Shown piece by piece: positions 5,245 to 11,842 of a DNA stretch of 11,842 bases. Source of the DNA: Methanothrix sp. (GTDB taxonomy: Archaea; Halobacteriota; Methanosarcinia; Methanotrichales; Methanotrichaceae); assembly GCA_023229165.1 (NCBI GenBank), contig JALNZQ010000064.1:1-11842 (forward strand). The letters run 5' to 3'. The notes beneath the pieces were generated by a model. It ran no database searches and had not been told where the DNA came from. It saw only the letters and a list, made by a program, of their open reading frames with translations. Position 1 is the first letter of the stretch; the number at the start of each line of letters is the position of its first letter. A program made the position numbers and the translations under genes.

Positions 5245-7005
5245 ATGAACTCCAAGACCATATCTCTAATTTTTTTGTCCATTTTGTTGTCATTCATTTT
5301 TTCTTTCCCTTGCACCTTGGCAGCGACAGATGATGAATATCTCGAGCCCGGCGTTCAGGCTTGCGGTCTGCTGGCCACGTCAGAGGCTTTAACTTATGCG
5401 GTTAATATCGGATCGGATGTATCTATGGCCAGCTTTGCTCTCAACTGGAGAAATGACGCGAGCAAAATCAATCTGGATCTTCAGACACCAGGAGGCGAAT
5501 GGATAAGGCCCGAGAGAGATTCATTTGCGACCTACAAAGAGTGCAATACATCCATGACATATTCGATAGAAAGACCTGTAGCCGGTAGATGGGTCGCGAA
5601 GGTCAGCCCTGGAAATCAATCAAAGGTCAATGAAGCTTACTGCATCATCGCACATCTCATGGACATAAAGAGTGAGAATCAGTACGCTGCCAGATTTAGC
5701 GGACTATTCAGCGACTATGCCACTGATGAAGACAAAGATGGGATCGACGACTACATAACTATTGAGGCAAGCGTCAGCGTTAAGACGGCAGGAAACTATT
5801 CTGCAAAAGGAGTTCTCTACAGCGTGCAAAATGGGGAAAAGATCCTGATTGACAATGCTGCATTCTTGAATTTTGGAGCCCATCAGATCAGGTTTGATCT
5901 CTTTGATTTGAAATCGCCCGGACCATATCGCCTCGAGAGGCTGTCTCTTTATGATGAAAACGGAGATGAAATAGATAAATATAGTGGGAACTATACAACA
6001 AAAGCATATGATATTAATATGGTGCCGCGCCAGTCGGCCAAGCTCACGGGCAGCTATTCTGATTATGGATCAGACATAAATGGAGACGGACTCTATGATT
6101 ATCTGACAGTAGATGTCGGGGTCATGGTTTACGATCCAGGCAATTATAGCGTGCTGGGAGATCTATACGACGACAATGGCAAGAAGGTGGTCTGGTCCTT
6201 AGGATCTGATATGCTGCCTATAGGATCCAATATCTTGCATATGGATTTTGACGGCAAAACCATTGAACGGCACAGGTTCAATGGGACTTACCATCTCAAA
6301 GAGCTGGAACTGATAAGAGGAGACTCGGCCGTAGAGAATATCTCAACAGAGGATATTGTGATGGATGCAACAGTTACCCATTCCTATAATTATGGAGAGT
6401 TCGTGGATCCGACATGGCCGGAGAAGAGCCTTTCTGGGTACGGGAAGGGGGAGATACTGCTTACAATCCAGGTTAGTAGCATACTTCCTGTCTTCAGGGG
6501 CAGATACAGTATGGATATCGTAGGAGCCAATATGCCGCCAATATCATCTAACTGGACGGTCACGGGAACAAAGAACGGATACAGCTATGATCTTCCTGGA
6601 ATTCATATGCCAAACAAGCCCAACAACTTCACAGTAGTGGCGAAGGGAGTGAAGAACCTTAATGTTGGCGTGAAAAAGGATCCTGTGGAAGGGGGCGCAA
6701 ATTTTACCAGGACCTGGATTTCAACTCGAGCAAATGCTGGCGAAGATGGAACGGCGAGAATTGAGAATGATATGATCTCACCGGGAAGATATCAATTCAA
6801 GATATTTGGAGAGGCAATTGATAATGCCACCCAGGTAAATCTAGAGATGAAAGTGGTCAAGAAGCTGTTGATCAATGGCAGATTTGATCTGGCCCTGAAC
6901 ACAAGCGGATTTCCCTCCAGCAACTATTCAATTAATGCCAAAGCAATCAACGAATCAGTTTGCTTCGACGAGATCAATCTGGAGGGACCTTCCAGCGGTT
7001 TCTAA
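5245..7005 (+). CDS. Multidomain secreted surface protein
   Basis: The product has 586 residues from ATG 5245. Residues 1-27 are a signal peptide (MNSKTISLIFLSILLSFIFS). Residues about 38-137 repeat the beta-sandwich of the 4690 product (LNLDL-like strand, TPGGEW, MTYSIERPVAGRWVAKV). Residues about 155-255 and 266-370 are tandem copies of a unit beginning F/L-x-G-x-[FY]-SDY and carrying acidic loops DEDKDGIDDY (161-170) and DINGDGLYDY (277-286), which look like calcium-binding Dx[DN]xDG loops. Residues about 439-579 match the first half of the 9049 product (PNKPNNFTVVAKGVKNLNVG, SPGRYQFKIFGEA, LALNTSGFPSSNYSINA). Many N-x-S/T sites suggest glycosylation. There is no C-terminal membrane anchor, so it is released, assembled or bound by partners. 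It converges on the 7020 gene with a 14-base gap. A role in the cell envelope or sheath is inferred. Confidence 0.85.
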   Translation: MNSKTISLIFLSILLSFIFSFPCTLAATDDEYLEPGVQACGLLATSEALTYAVNIGSDVSMASFALNWRNDASKINLDLQTPGGEWIRPERDSFATYKECNTSMTYSIERPVAGRWVAKVSPGNQSKVNEAYCIIAHLMDIKSENQYAARFSGLFSDYATDEDKDGIDDYITIEASVSVKTAGNYSAKGVLYSVQNGEKILIDNAAFLNFGAHQIRFDLFDLKSPGPYRLERLSLYDENGDEIDKYSGNYTTKAYDINMVPRQSAKLTGSYSDYGSDINGDGLYDYLTVDVGVMVYDPGNYSVLGDLYDDNGKKVVWSLGSDMLPIGSNILHMDFDGKTIERHRFNGTYHLKELELIRGDSAVENISTEDIVMDATVTHSYNYGEFVDPTWPEKSLSGYGKGEILLTIQVSSILPVFRGRYSMDIVGANMPPISSNWTVTGTKNGYSYDLPGIHMPNKPNNFTVVAKGVKNLNVGVKKDPVEGGANFTRTWISTRANAGEDGTARIENDMISPGRYQFKIFGEAIDNATQVNLEMKVVKKLLINGRFDLALNTSGFPSSNYSINAKAINESVCFDEINLEGPSSGF

Positions 7006-7019
7006 TCGATTGAGGTGTC

Positions 7020-7949
7020 TCAGATTACCTCGACCACACTCTGCTTTATGCCCAGCAAGCCCTTTCTCGGGGAATATATCCCACCGGTCAAGATATATTC
7101 TCCCTTTTCCCAGGATTTATCCGGCAAGAGGATAAGATCGACTCCCGGTTGGGTTGATTCCTGCAGGCCCACGGCACTGTTTGCAGGCAGAAGGGGCAGC
7201 AGATTCATGAGAAGCTCGGAGGAGATCTTAAGCGGGCCCTGTATCTGCAGAGATTTGGAGCCCAAGGACAGATTAAGATCAAGGTTGTTTGTAGTCTCAT
7301 TTTTGGCTATGCCCAGGCTGGCGTTTTCATAATCTTTTCGAGATATCATAATCGCCGCGAAGAATTTGCTCTGATTGCCTGGCGCGGTTGTATTCATCTT
7401 CACCTGAATAAACGGCTCTTCCTCCTTTACAATGCTCGGCATCTGCAGGACAGTTTGGCCCTCTGTTATCAACAAAGGCATAGCTATGAGCACGCTAGAA
7501 TTATTTTCATCAATGAAATTCAGTGAATACATGCCACTGCTGCTACTCGATAGCATGAATGATGTGCCATTGCTACCATTTGATATGGGGCTGGTTTTCG
7601 CGCATTCTTTCCCGCTAAAGTCACGTGTCCCCCGATTGCCGGTGAGGTAGAATGAGAGATTAAAGGGAGATATGCACACTGAGATATTAGATGCCCCTGC
7701 CTGGAGGGGGGAGAGAAAAGCGCCGATAATAGATTGATTCAGAGAATAAACAGGAAGACGGTCAATAAGCTCCATCCCAATAGCTCCCTCTGGAAAGCTC
7801 ATCTTCGGCATTAATAGCAGATCATTTCCTTCAAGGCTAATCGGACCCATTCCGGAAAATTCGCCGAAAATGGCCAAAGAAGAGTTATTTAATGCCGTCA
7901 CACTAATGGGAAATATAAGGAGCAAAAGCAGAACAATTTTTCCTCTCAT
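7020..7949 (-). CDS. Secreted methanogen extracellular-domain protein
   Basis: The product has 309 residues with a signal peptide, MRGKIVLLLLLIFPISVTA, cut near residue 19. Residues about 66-305 look like one long beta-rich domain. Recognisable stretches are SLNQSIIGAFLSPLQAG, SSSSSGMYSLNFIDENNSSV, FFAAIMISRKDYENASL, LLPLLPANSAVGLQEST and SWEKGEYILTGGIYSPRKGL. I recall this pattern from an extracellular domain family of Methanosarcinales (TIGR04279-like), a memory that an HMM search should confirm. There are many N-x-S/T sites and only two cysteines (C92, C116). The chain stops right after the domain, without an anchor. A TATA box about 27 bases upstream of ATG 7949 suggests a leaderless mRNA. 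It is divergent from the protease gene and convergent with the 5245 gene. Confidence 0.8.
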   Translation of the reverse strand: MRGKIVLLLLLIFPISVTALNNSSLAIFGEFSGMGPISLEGNDLLLMPKMSFPEGAIGMELIDRLPVYSLNQSIIGAFLSPLQAGASNISVCISPFNLSFYLTGNRGTRDFSGKECAKTSPISNGSNGTSFMLSSSSSGMYSLNFIDENNSSVLIAMPLLITEGQTVLQMPSIVKEEEPFIQVKMNTTAPGNQSKFFAAIMISRKDYENASLGIAKNETTNNLDLNLSLGSKSLQIQGPLKISSELLMNLLPLLPANSAVGLQESTQPGVDLILLPDKSWEKGEYILTGGIYSPRKGLLGIKQSVVEVI

Positions 7950-7972
7950 AGCCTGCCAAATAGATTAGGAAA

Positions 7973-7980
7973 GTATATAT
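7973..7980 (-). promoter_or_regulatory. TATA box of the 7020-7949 gene
   Basis: The minus strand reads ATATATAC, centred about 27.5 bases before ATG 7949, so the mRNA is probably leaderless. Only a weak GGCAGG lies near the start. It shares the 111-base divergent region with the protease promoter. Confidence 0.6.
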
Positions 7981-8023
7981 GGCTTTTTATGTCTTCGACA
8001 GAGGGTTCGATTTTTTGGGGGAA

Positions 8024-8034
8024 TCTTTTAAATC
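8024..8034 (+). promoter_or_regulatory. TATA-like element of the protease gene
   Basis: TCTTTTAAATC is centred about 32 bases before ATG 8061, predicting a start near 8055 and a leader of only a few bases. An AGGATT at 8052-8057 would then be at the mRNA end. Confidence 0.45.
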
Positions 8035-8060
8035 TTTCATGAGAATAAACCAGGATTAAG

Positions 8061-8930
8061 ATGAGCGCAAAGGATATTACAAGATATAACATTGATATTA
8101 TAATTCCTATATTTTTAATACTTCTAGCAGAGCTTCTCATATTTCTGGGCAAACCAAATGCAGCGATGCCGATTCATGCCCTGAATTTAATTTTACTAAT
8201 TCTATCTTCAATTTATATAAGTAATAGCATATATCCTGCCCTTATGCTCTTGCCACTTTTCCGGCTTTTAAATGTCGCCATGCCTGTGTTTTTCGATTTA
8301 ACTCTGTACTCATATTCCATGGTGTACGCGCCCATGTTCATACCAATTTATTTTCTTGTGAAAGATGGTTTTGTGGGTCGCGCAGAAGCGGGATTGACAT
8401 TTAAAGGTTTTTGGTTTTATTTGCCCTTGGCAATTTCCGTGGGCTTTGCCCTGGGATGGGGCGAATACAATGTGATCCATCCCCAACTAATGACACCGGG
8501 CGCTAGTATCAAAGATGTCCTGATTCTTATTATTACCATGATCTTCTTTGTGGGAATTGTGGAGGAGTTCATCTTCAGGTCGTCTTTGCAGACCGTACTG
8601 GAAGTGAGACTTGGCTCAAAAACTGGACTCTTGCTGGCGAGCGTGATATTCGGATTCATGCACAGCGGCTACCAATTACCCCTGGAGCTTCTCTACGTTT
8701 CTTTTGCCGGGGCCGTCTTTGGACTGCTCTTCTGGCTGACAAAGAGCCTGCCCGTTATCTCCCTGGCGCACGGCGTTACTAACATCTCTTTATTTCTGGT
8801 AGTTCCTCTGGAACCCGGGACCTTGATTTATTTTATCTTGGTTCCTGCCATCATCTTTTTGTTCTATGCCTACGTTTTCAAAAGGAAATCTGGCGTGGGT
8901 GGGAACGGAAAGGTGCATAATCGAAATTGA
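8061..8930 (+). CDS. CPBP-family intramembrane metalloprotease
   Basis: The product has 289 residues and about eight hydrophobic segments. It carries the three signature motifs of the CPBP/Rce1 (ABI, CAAX-like) family: EEFIFR with E168, E169 and R173; FGFMH with F197 and H201; and HGVTN with H237 and N241. All expected catalytic and metal-binding residues are present, so it should be active in the membrane. Family members cleave prenylated or otherwise membrane-bound proteins, or process small exported peptides; the substrate here is unknown. The last 20 residues are basic and cytoplasmic-like. The gene is divergent from the 7020 surface-protein gene and followed by the 9049 surface-protein gene, which hints that it may process surface proteins, although this is inference. 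The first third is AT-rich compared with the rest. Confidence 0.9.
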   Translation: MSAKDITRYNIDIIIPIFLILLAELLIFLGKPNAAMPIHALNLILLILSSIYISNSIYPALMLLPLFRLLNVAMPVFFDLTLYSYSMVYAPMFIPIYFLVKDGFVGRAEAGLTFKGFWFYLPLAISVGFALGWGEYNVIHPQLMTPGASIKDVLILIITMIFFVGIVEEFIFRSSLQTVLEVRLGSKTGLLLASVIFGFMHSGYQLPLELLYVSFAGAVFGLLFWLTKSLPVISLAHGVTNISLFLVVPLEPGTLIYFILVPAIIFLFYAYVFKRKSGVGGNGKVHNRN

Positions 8931-8962
8931 TATTGCCAACCTTGAAAAGACCGTGTGACCAA

Positions 8963-8972
8963 GAAAATATTG
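8963..8972 (+). promoter_or_regulatory. Possible TATA box of the 9049-11087 operon
   Basis: GAAAATATTG is the best TATA-like element in the 118 bases between the protease stop and ATG 9049. It would give a leader of about 55 bases. A GAGGTGA (9024-9030) lies 18 bases before the ATG, an unusually long spacing. Confidence 0.3.
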
Positions 8973-9048
8973 TCTCAAGTTAAGTCGTGCAGTAATGCCT
9001 CTGACGGAAGAGTGAAATACGTTGAGGTGAAGAGAATAATTTGAAGTT

Positions 9049-10095
9049 ATGAAGCGGATCTTTACTCTGGTTGCTATCTTCATTATTATGGCCATATCAG
9101 TTGGTCTGGCCTTTGAGCTATCGCCGGAAAATCCGACCCCCGGTCAAGAGGTGATCTTGACTGGAACGGCAAAGCCGGGGGAAGAGCTTACTTTTCAGTC
9201 CAGCTTCACCATGGATCTGCCGGTTACGGGGGGAGAATATGGATATGAGACAACTGTCCAGGTTCCCCAAAAACCCAACCGCTTCACGGTATCGGCTAAT
9301 AACGTGCAGGACCTTTATGCCGGAGTAAAATTTGGCATCTGGATCACCAAGAGTTTTCAGGCCAGCGGCGGAACGGTCCGCATCTCTCAGGCAGATGTGC
9401 CGCCCGGCAGATATAACCTGAAGGTGTTTGGCAAAGCTCTGCCCGGATCCACACAGGTCCCTTTAAATATCGAGGCCCAGACGCAGGTGCACTCTGACTT
9501 TGCAGGTAAATATAAACTGATCATCGATACATCGGGCATACCGGCGGGAGATTATCGCATACAAGGGGCGGGTGATGCAAAGGCCATCCGTCTGGGTGGC
9601 GGTTCTTCGTCTGTTTCGCCTTTAATCAATAGCAACGAATGGAATGAAAACGAAGCACCATCGAAAAAGCAGGTTTCAGAGCATGTGGAAATCAATCGCG
9701 AGATCATCGAGTGGTATGCCGGCCAGATTGGTTTTGAGATTGAAAACGCTAGCCGGTACGACGAAGCAGAAAAGCTCCTTAAAAAAAGGCTCTCCGGAGG
9801 ATATTGGAAGATAGTTAGCAGGGGCGAGCCTCTTACTGAGGAGGCAGGCGACTGCCCAGAAAAGTATTGCCTGGTGAGAGGCACTGGTGCATGTGACGTC
9901 TGCAGAGAGAAGGACATTATCATAAAAGGCGGCCAGCCCTCCCGGCAATCGAGCCGAAGCGACACCAGCCTTTCCGCGCTCTCCGCCAACCAGAGTTCAT
10001 CACAGTCCGGAAAGCCCCCGCAAAGTAGCGGCTTTTTAAGCGTGCTCGCTGATTGGATTAGGAGACTACTGGGCATGCTACTCGTAAGGCTGTGA
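9049..10095 (+). CDS. Secreted surface protein with C-terminal four-Cys module
   Basis: The product has 348 residues. MKRIFTLVAIFIIMAISVGLA is a signal peptide (cut near 21-22). Residues 23-182 are the beta-rich module shared with the end of the 5245 product: PQKPNRFTVSANNVQDLYAG, GIWITKSFQASGG, VPPGRYNLKVFGKALPGST and IDTSGIPAGDYRIQGAGDAK. I know this pattern from Methanosarcinales exported proteins. Residues 211-295 form a second, helical then Cys-bearing module, with CPEKYC (C269, C274) and CDVC (C282, C285), a spacing that could bind metal or form disulfides. A Ser/Gln-rich linker (296-327) leads to a short hydrophobic, amphipathic end (GFLSVLADWIRRLLGMLLVR) that may touch the membrane. 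Its stop overlaps the DUF1616 gene start (GTGA), implying coupled translation. ATG 9049 is the only start because a stop lies 12 bases upstream in frame. Confidence 0.85.
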   Translation: MKRIFTLVAIFIIMAISVGLAFELSPENPTPGQEVILTGTAKPGEELTFQSSFTMDLPVTGGEYGYETTVQVPQKPNRFTVSANNVQDLYAGVKFGIWITKSFQASGGTVRISQADVPPGRYNLKVFGKALPGSTQVPLNIEAQTQVHSDFAGKYKLIIDTSGIPAGDYRIQGAGDAKAIRLGGGSSSVSPLINSNEWNENEAPSKKQVSEHVEINREIIEWYAGQIGFEIENASRYDEAEKLLKKRLSGGYWKIVSRGEPLTEEAGDCPEKYCLVRGTGACDVCREKDIIIKGGQPSRQSSRSDTSLSALSANQSSSQSGKPPQSSGFLSVLADWIRRLLGMLLVRL

Positions 10096-11087
10096 AAGAT
10101 ATAGATAAGATGATGAAGATCCCGTCCGACCTGTTAATAGCCGTAATTGTAGCGTTAGCCACACTGCTCTTTACACTGACGCCTCTCTCCATTCTTCCTG
10201 TGCGCATACCTCTGGGCCTGGTTATGGTGCTCTTTGTGCCGGGCTACACCCTCATCGCAGCCCTTTTTCCCAAGAAGGCGGATCTGGAAGGAATCGAGAG
10301 GACTGCTCTCGCCTTTGGACTCTCCATAGCTGTTGTGCCGCTCATTGGCCTTGCCCTCAACTACACACCCTGGGGAATTCGGCTGACTCCGGTGGTTGTC
10401 TCTCTGGCCATATTCACCATAGCCATGGCAGTGGCGGCCTACTGGAGGCGCATGAACCTGCCTGCCCCGGAGAGGTTTTCCATCCAATTTCGCGAGACCA
10501 TCAACTCCTGGAAGACGGAAATTCTGGCAGACGAGAAAAGCCGGCTGGACAAAGCCCTAACAGTAATATTAATAGTAACTATATTTTTATCCATTGCAGC
10601 TCTGGTCTATGTGATAGTGACCCCCAAGCAGGGCGAGAAGTTTACGGAGTTTTATATCCTGGGGCCGGACGGCAAAGCATACGACTACCCTACAAGCGTT
10701 TTAGCGGGAAATGAGAGCACAGTGATTGTGGGGGTGGTGAACCACGAATATTCGATCGTGAACTATACCATGAGCATTTCCCTGAACAACACGCCCGTGA
10801 ATAACACCACATCTAAAGACAATTTCCGGGACGATTTCAGCTTCATTTATCCAATACTAAGCATGAATCTGACGCTTCTGCATAACGAGACCTGGGAAAA
10901 GCCGGTAACTTATGTTCTCAATCATACCGGCGAAGGCCAGAAGCTGGAGTTTTTGCTATACAAGGAGGGAAACTTCACCAGCCCATACAGGGATCTGCAT
11001 CTATGGGTGAATGTATCCCAAAATAGATTGAATCCGGCAGAAAAAGCAGTCTACCTGGATCGGGCCAGGTTTGCTGGCCGAAAATAA
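10092..11087 (+). CDS. DUF1616 membrane protein
   Basis: The product has 331 residues and fits the DUF1616 family (Pfam PF07760) of archaeal membrane proteins. Five spans are visible at about 13-31, 38-59, 72-90, 99-117 and 155-176. A globular C-terminal domain of about 150 residues follows, with FTEFYILGPDGKAYDYP, VIVGVVNHEY and LHLWVNVSQ. By the positive residues flanking the last span (KSRLDK before it) and the many N-x-S/T sites after it, this domain is outside the cell. Function is unknown for the family; many members sit near surface-protein or glycosylation genes. GTG 10092 overlaps the upstream stop by four bases (GTGA); ATG 10110 or 10113 are alternatives. Coupling with the 9049 gene suggests that the two products act together. 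It ends three bases from the convergent 11091 gene. Confidence 0.85.
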   Translation: MKDIDKMMKIPSDLLIAVIVALATLLFTLTPLSILPVRIPLGLVMVLFVPGYTLIAALFPKKADLEGIERTALAFGLSIAVVPLIGLALNYTPWGIRLTPVVVSLAIFTIAMAVAAYWRRMNLPAPERFSIQFRETINSWKTEILADEKSRLDKALTVILIVTIFLSIAALVYVIVTPKQGEKFTEFYILGPDGKAYDYPTSVLAGNESTVIVGVVNHEYSIVNYTMSISLNNTPVNNTTSKDNFRDDFSFIYPILSMNLTLLHNETWEKPVTYVLNHTGEGQKLEFLLYKEGNFTSPYRDLHLWVNVSQNRLNPAEKAVYLDRARFAGRK

Positions 11088-11090
11088 CCT

Positions 11091-11243
11091 TCATGCTTTG
11101 ACTTTGGGCTTGCTGATGTCTTCTTCTCTCTTCTCTAGGTCCTGCATGTGCAGGCGTACGTTGCATGCTCCTCGCCTCAGGATCTTCTTTTTGGCTTCAT
11201 CTACTTCATCGCGAAACTGCATATAGTCTTCAAAGCAACCCAT
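11091..11243 (-). CDS. 50-residue charged protein
   Basis: This short gene encodes MGCFEDYMQFRDEVDEAKKK, then ILRRGACNVRLHMQDLEKRE, ending EDISKPKVKA. It is charged, probably helical and soluble, with two cysteines (C3, C27). Evidence that it is real: GGGGAG lies six bases before ATG 11243, and a TATA box (TATAAATA on minus, 11283-11290) predicts a start near 11260 with a 17-base leader. The frame is coding-like, and the stop abuts the convergent DUF1616 stop with a three-base gap. Alternative plus-strand frames over this stretch lack a ribosome-binding site. I do not recognise the family. A small regulator or adaptor is conceivable but not supported. Confidence 0.75.
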   Translation of the reverse strand: MGCFEDYMQFRDEVDEAKKKILRRGACNVRLHMQDLEKREEDISKPKVKA

Positions 11244-11282
11244 AATCGTCTCCCCTGTCCTATGGACTTTATTTGCGGCTAT

Positions 11283-11292
11283 TATTTATATT
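11283..11292. promoter_or_regulatory. Shared AT-rich element for divergent genes
   Basis: TATTTATATT reads as TATAAATA on the minus strand (for the 11243 gene, start near 11260) and as TTTATATT on the plus strand (for the 11351 gene, start near 11315). One TATA tract could serve both directions. Confidence 0.5.
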
Positions 11293-11350
11293 GGGTTCTC
11301 AATTTCAATGAATTCGAGAACAGAAATGCTTGCAATCCAGGAGAGATGGG

Positions 11351-11743
11351 ATGAATGAGTTGATCAGCAAGGCCGCGGCGAAGGCCTCTCAAGGGGAGAT
11401 CTTCCGGGCCCTGGCCTACGGTGCATTGAAGGCCCGGGCGGCGAGAATTGCCCCCAACCAGATCATCAGGATCAACGAATTTGATCTGATGGTGGCCGAC
11501 GACGAAAACGGCGATGGTCTGGTGGTGCAGATCATCCTGCCCCTGGTGCAGATGGAAGGCCTGGTCTTGGCCTGGGCGCGCGAGCTGGACGGCTGCGTGG
11601 AGAGCTGGAGCGATCACGATAGGCGGGAATGGCTGGCCGTCTTCTGGGGAGAGCTGGCCATGTATTTGGCCAAATGGCAGGACATCAAAATGCGACTGGG
11701 GCCGGGGGAGAATATTACATTCGAAAAAGCCGTCAGCAGGTGA
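11351..11743 (+). CDS. Hypothetical 130-residue protein
   Basis: ATG 11351 has AGGAGAG (11339-11345) five bases upstream, so it is preferred to the in-frame TTG 11330. The product is soluble, with no signal peptide or span. It begins with an Ala-rich helical stretch, LISKAAAKASQGEIFRALAY, continues through INEFDLMVADDENGDGLVVQ, which looks like two beta strands around an acidic turn, and then a long Trp-rich helical part (LAWARELDGCVESW, RREWLAVFWGELAMYLAKW). Trp residues are unusually frequent for its size (five). I do not recognise the family. It is GC-rich, like aroD and the 997 gene, and unlike the AT-rich 3900-4700 stretch. It is followed by a T-rich tract and a strong palindrome. Confidence 0.75.
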   Translation: MNELISKAAAKASQGEIFRALAYGALKARAARIAPNQIIRINEFDLMVADDENGDGLVVQIILPLVQMEGLVLAWARELDGCVESWSDHDRREWLAVFWGELAMYLAKWQDIKMRLGPGENITFEKAVSR

Positions 11744-11776
11744 AGCAGGAAGAGCACGATTTTATTATTTTGAATA

Positions 11777-11797
11777 CCCCGCAGCTCTGCTGCGGGG
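11777..11797. repeat. Perfect 9-bp palindrome, IS200/REP-like
   Basis: CCCCGCAGC and GCTGCGGGG pair perfectly around a TCT loop, flanked by GAATA on the left and ATGGACATGAAA on the right. The shape and sequence resemble hairpins used by IS200/IS605 and REP-associated tyrosine transposases. It may also end transcription of the 11351 gene together with the T-rich stretch at 11759-11771. Confidence 0.7.
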
Positions 11798-11842
11798 ATG
11801 GACATGAAACCGATTTAAGGTTGAAGCATGCAATGAGTATTG

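Noticed and set aside
8000..8020. GGTTCGATT resembling a tRNA T-loop
   Set aside because: No acceptor, anticodon or D stem can be built around it.
8996..9016. A six-codon frame (MPLTEE) upstream of the 9049 gene
   Set aside because: No ribosome-binding site and no regulatory pattern; it is too short to distinguish from chance.
9552..10076. A 174-codon minus-strand frame
   Set aside because: It lies wholly inside the 9049 gene, whose homology to the 5245 product fixes the coding strand.

Overview
The window looks like a chromosome segment of a methanogenic archaeon of the Methanosarcinales/Methanotrichales type, probably close to Methanothrix (Methanosaeta). Three things point there. It opens with the archaeal-only shikimate pair (DHQ synthase II followed by type I DHQ dehydratase). 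Promoters look like TATA boxes placed about 26-27 bases before starts, several of them apparently leaderless. It also carries families of secreted beta-domain proteins that I associate with these methanogens. The taxonomic call is inference; there is no rRNA gene or other marker.

Layout. 1-928: end of aroB' and all of aroD, co-oriented and 4 bases apart. 997-1332: a small orphan gene. 1405-3331: three minus-strand genes, namely a cysteine-rich secreted protein, a secreted protein resembling the SCP2 fold, and a small Cys/His protein. 3350-3820: no intact gene, but broken minus-strand coding-like pieces. 3901-4632: a two-gene AT-rich unit (Ser/Thr/Met-repeat membrane protein, small basic secreted Cys protein) ending in a T-rich terminator. 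4690-7949: three secreted proteins, two plus and one convergent minus. 8061-8930: a CPBP (CAAX-like) intramembrane protease. 9049-11087: a secreted protein overlapping a DUF1616 membrane protein by four bases. 11091-11243: a 50-residue minus-strand gene. 11351-11743: an orphan gene. 11777-11797: a perfect 9-bp palindrome that resembles IS200/REP-type hairpins. I see nothing in 11798-11842.

How the genes relate. From about 4690 to 11087 the theme is the cell surface. The 4690 product and the start of the 5245 product share one beta-sandwich module. The end of the 5245 product and the first half of the 9049 product share another. The 7020-7949 product resembles a methanogen extracellular domain family. 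A membrane protease and a DUF1616 protein with a large outward-facing domain lie among them. A surface-protein locus with its own membrane processing or anchoring proteins is a reasonable inference, but the sequence does not prove a functional link. The 3' half of aroB' is cut only by the window edge. I found no tRNA, rRNA, CRISPR array or intact transposase.
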